From assembly GCA_947259885.1 (NCBI GenBank), contig CAMYNW010000019.1, positions 1-64,000 of the forward strand: 64,000 nucleotides of DNA, given 5' to 3'. Below, one piece after another: positions 62,945 to 64,000 of the stretch. How positions within the stretch are numbered: position 1 is the first letter of the stretch; each line of letters begins with the position of its first letter. Origin of the DNA: an uncultured Gammaproteobacteria bacterium. GTDB lineage: Bacteria; Pseudomonadota; Gammaproteobacteria; Arenicellales; Poriferihabitantaceae. The translations under genes and the position numbers were made by a program. The notes below the pieces were generated by a model. The model made no database searches and was not told the origin of the DNA. It saw nothing but the letters and a program-made list of their open reading frames with translations.

Positions 62945-64000
62945 TTAAAGCTGCGATTCGATCGGCAGCCATTGTAAGAACTTAACGCTTAACCGGCGCC
63001 AGAACCCCGCATGTGGTTCTTTAGTGTAAATGTGGTTATTTCCTTCCTCAAGTCTATGCCAAAGGATTTTATCGCCGCCTAAGCTACCCGGTATCAGCTC
63101 GAGTCTAAATGCGAGATCTGGAACTTCTTGTTCAAGCCAGGTTTCCAGATCCGAAGCCAACTCTTGCGACTCGATCATAATCCCCAGCTCGGTATTCTCG
63201 ACGATAGAGCGTGGATCAATGTTTAACGAGCCTATAAAAACCCGTTGGCCATCAATCAAGAACGACTTGGCATGGAAACTGGCTTTTGATGATCCTTCAC
63301 TTCCCTTCATTCTCTTACGCTGCTTGCGCGTCAATTTCCTGTCGAACTCCCAGATTTCAACACCAGCGCGAAGAAGACTCTTTCGGTAACGGGCGTATCC
63401 GGCGTGAACGATACTCACATCTGTGGAGGCCAGGGAGTTTGTGAGAATGCGCACTCTGATCCCTTTTTCACGCAGCGCTTTTAACCACGCGACTCCTTGC
63501 TTGCCAGGCACGAAATAAGGGGAAAATATAATCAGGTCTTCATTAATACCGGACAGATACTGATCCAGTTGAGTGACCATATGGAGGTCCTTGCGGCTGC
63601 GCGCCGTGAGGATTTTATCTGGATTGTCGTAGAGTACTTTGCCGATACCCCAGTCATAGTCTACGCGACCTTCTCGCAGCGTACTGGCCAGATTTGAATT
63701 TTGCAGCGCCACCATATAATCGGAACCGGATTGTGCGGCGCTAAACCGCTTCACCTCTTTTTGGAGATTGTCGACCTGAATTTCGGTATGCAAAGCCGGT
63801 GCAAGCGAATCGATCTGATAGGCCAGTTCATGATTCCAATACAGGTCGAAGGTTGCTGATATGTCTTCTACCACTGGCCCCACAGCGAGCACGTCCAAAT
63901 CGCCGAAGACTAGATCTAAATCCGCATCAAAGTACTCGTTACCAATATTACGGCCGCCAACCACTGTGATCTGATTGTCGGCGGTGAAGGACTTATTGTG
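62945..64000 (-). CDS. Phospholipase-D / cardiolipin-synthase-like protein, 5' partial
   Basis: Runs off the right edge. The first visible residues H-N-K-S-F-T-A-D-N-Q-I form the first HKD motif; the second is H-A-K-S-F-L-I-D-G-Q-R-V-F-I-G-S-L-N with its Asp. Between them F-S-P-Y-F-V-P-G. The organisation resembles ClsC/YmdC cardiolipin synthases, which join phospholipids. About 350 C-terminal residues are present; the missing part holds the N-terminus. Confidence 0.9.
   Translation of the reverse strand, partial: HNKSFTADNQITVVGGRNIGNEYFDADLDLVFGDLDVLAVGPVVEDISATFDLYWNHELAYQIDSLAPALHTEIQVDNLQKEVKRFSAAQSGSDYMVALQNSNLASTLREGRVDYDWGIGKVLYDNPDKILTARSRKDLHMVTQLDQYLSGINEDLIIFSPYFVPGKQGVAWLKALREKGIRVRILTNSLASTDVSIVHAGYARYRKSLLRAGVEIWEFDRKLTRKQRKRMKGSEGSSKASFHAKSFLIDGQRVFIGSLNIDPRSIVENTELGIMIESQELASDLETWLEQEVPDLAFRLELIPGSLGGDKILWHRLEEGNNHIYTKEPHAGFWRRLSVKFLQWLPIESQL

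Overview
The window reads as a piece of a gammaproteobacterial chromosome, probably from a free-living aquatic organism. The evidence is gene order as well as single genes: rhlB divergent from trxA followed by rho; mlaFEDCB followed by ibaG; xseB-ispA-dxs; prfB-lysS with the RF2 frameshift; parE; lgt; a fadI-fadJ pair. I cannot place it below class. No rRNA, CRISPR array, prophage or recognisable defence system was seen. One complete insertion sequence is present.

Region by region. 1-5280: an AT-rich accessory block next to the 3' end of a tRNA-Leu(CAG) gene. It holds a glycosyltransferase-like protein cut by the window edge, a protein with two 2-oxoglutarate/Fe(II) oxygenase-like domains (prolyl-4-hydroxylase type), a family-2 glycosyltransferase, and an exostosin-like glycosyltransferase gene broken by an in-frame stop. 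The set suggests hydroxylation followed by glycosylation of a protein or peptide. 5281-13669: tRNA-Leu, prfB, lysS, a Lol lipoprotein exporter with one permease gene, lon, and small genes. 13719-18808: a GT-C-like membrane protein, an SDR, rhlE, and a two-gene mercury-type cassette (short MerF plus a Cys-rich GDCCVxC protein). 18867-24506: a secreted S33-like hydrolase, a ferredoxin-reductase, mutM, a BON-like membrane protein and a porin-like protein. 24726-32312: rhlB, trxA, rho, rpmE, a nuclease, prmB, hemL, a cold-shock protein. 32613-38607: parE, then xseB-ispA-dxs-folE2 (isoprenoid and folate precursors). 39539-43291: the Mla phospholipid-transport operon running into ibaG and grxD, closed by a clear terminator. 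43476-47316: a TRAP transporter with a TatT partner. 47411-54139: terC, a Rieske oxygenase divergent from a LysR regulator, and fadI-fadJ. 54215-58613: trmB, a DUF255 thioredoxin-like protein, lgt, and a DUF4124-like coiled-coil protein. 58614-64000: a frame-broken gene remnant, an IS5-subgroup element with inverted repeats and a TTAA duplication, several small exported proteins of unknown role, and a phospholipase-D/cardiolipin-synthase-like gene running off the right edge.

How the genes fit together: most of the window is housekeeping (translation, transcription termination, envelope lipid and lipoprotein trafficking, isoprenoids, fatty-acid oxidation). The parts most likely to hold something new are the hydroxylase/glycosyltransferase island at the left edge, the MerF/GDCCVxC pair whose MerF lacks its second Cys pair, the TatT-type TRAP operon, and the structured intergenic element near 5.15 kb. 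Start codons were moved from the longest frame where family length or the domain start made a later codon more likely; such cases are stated.
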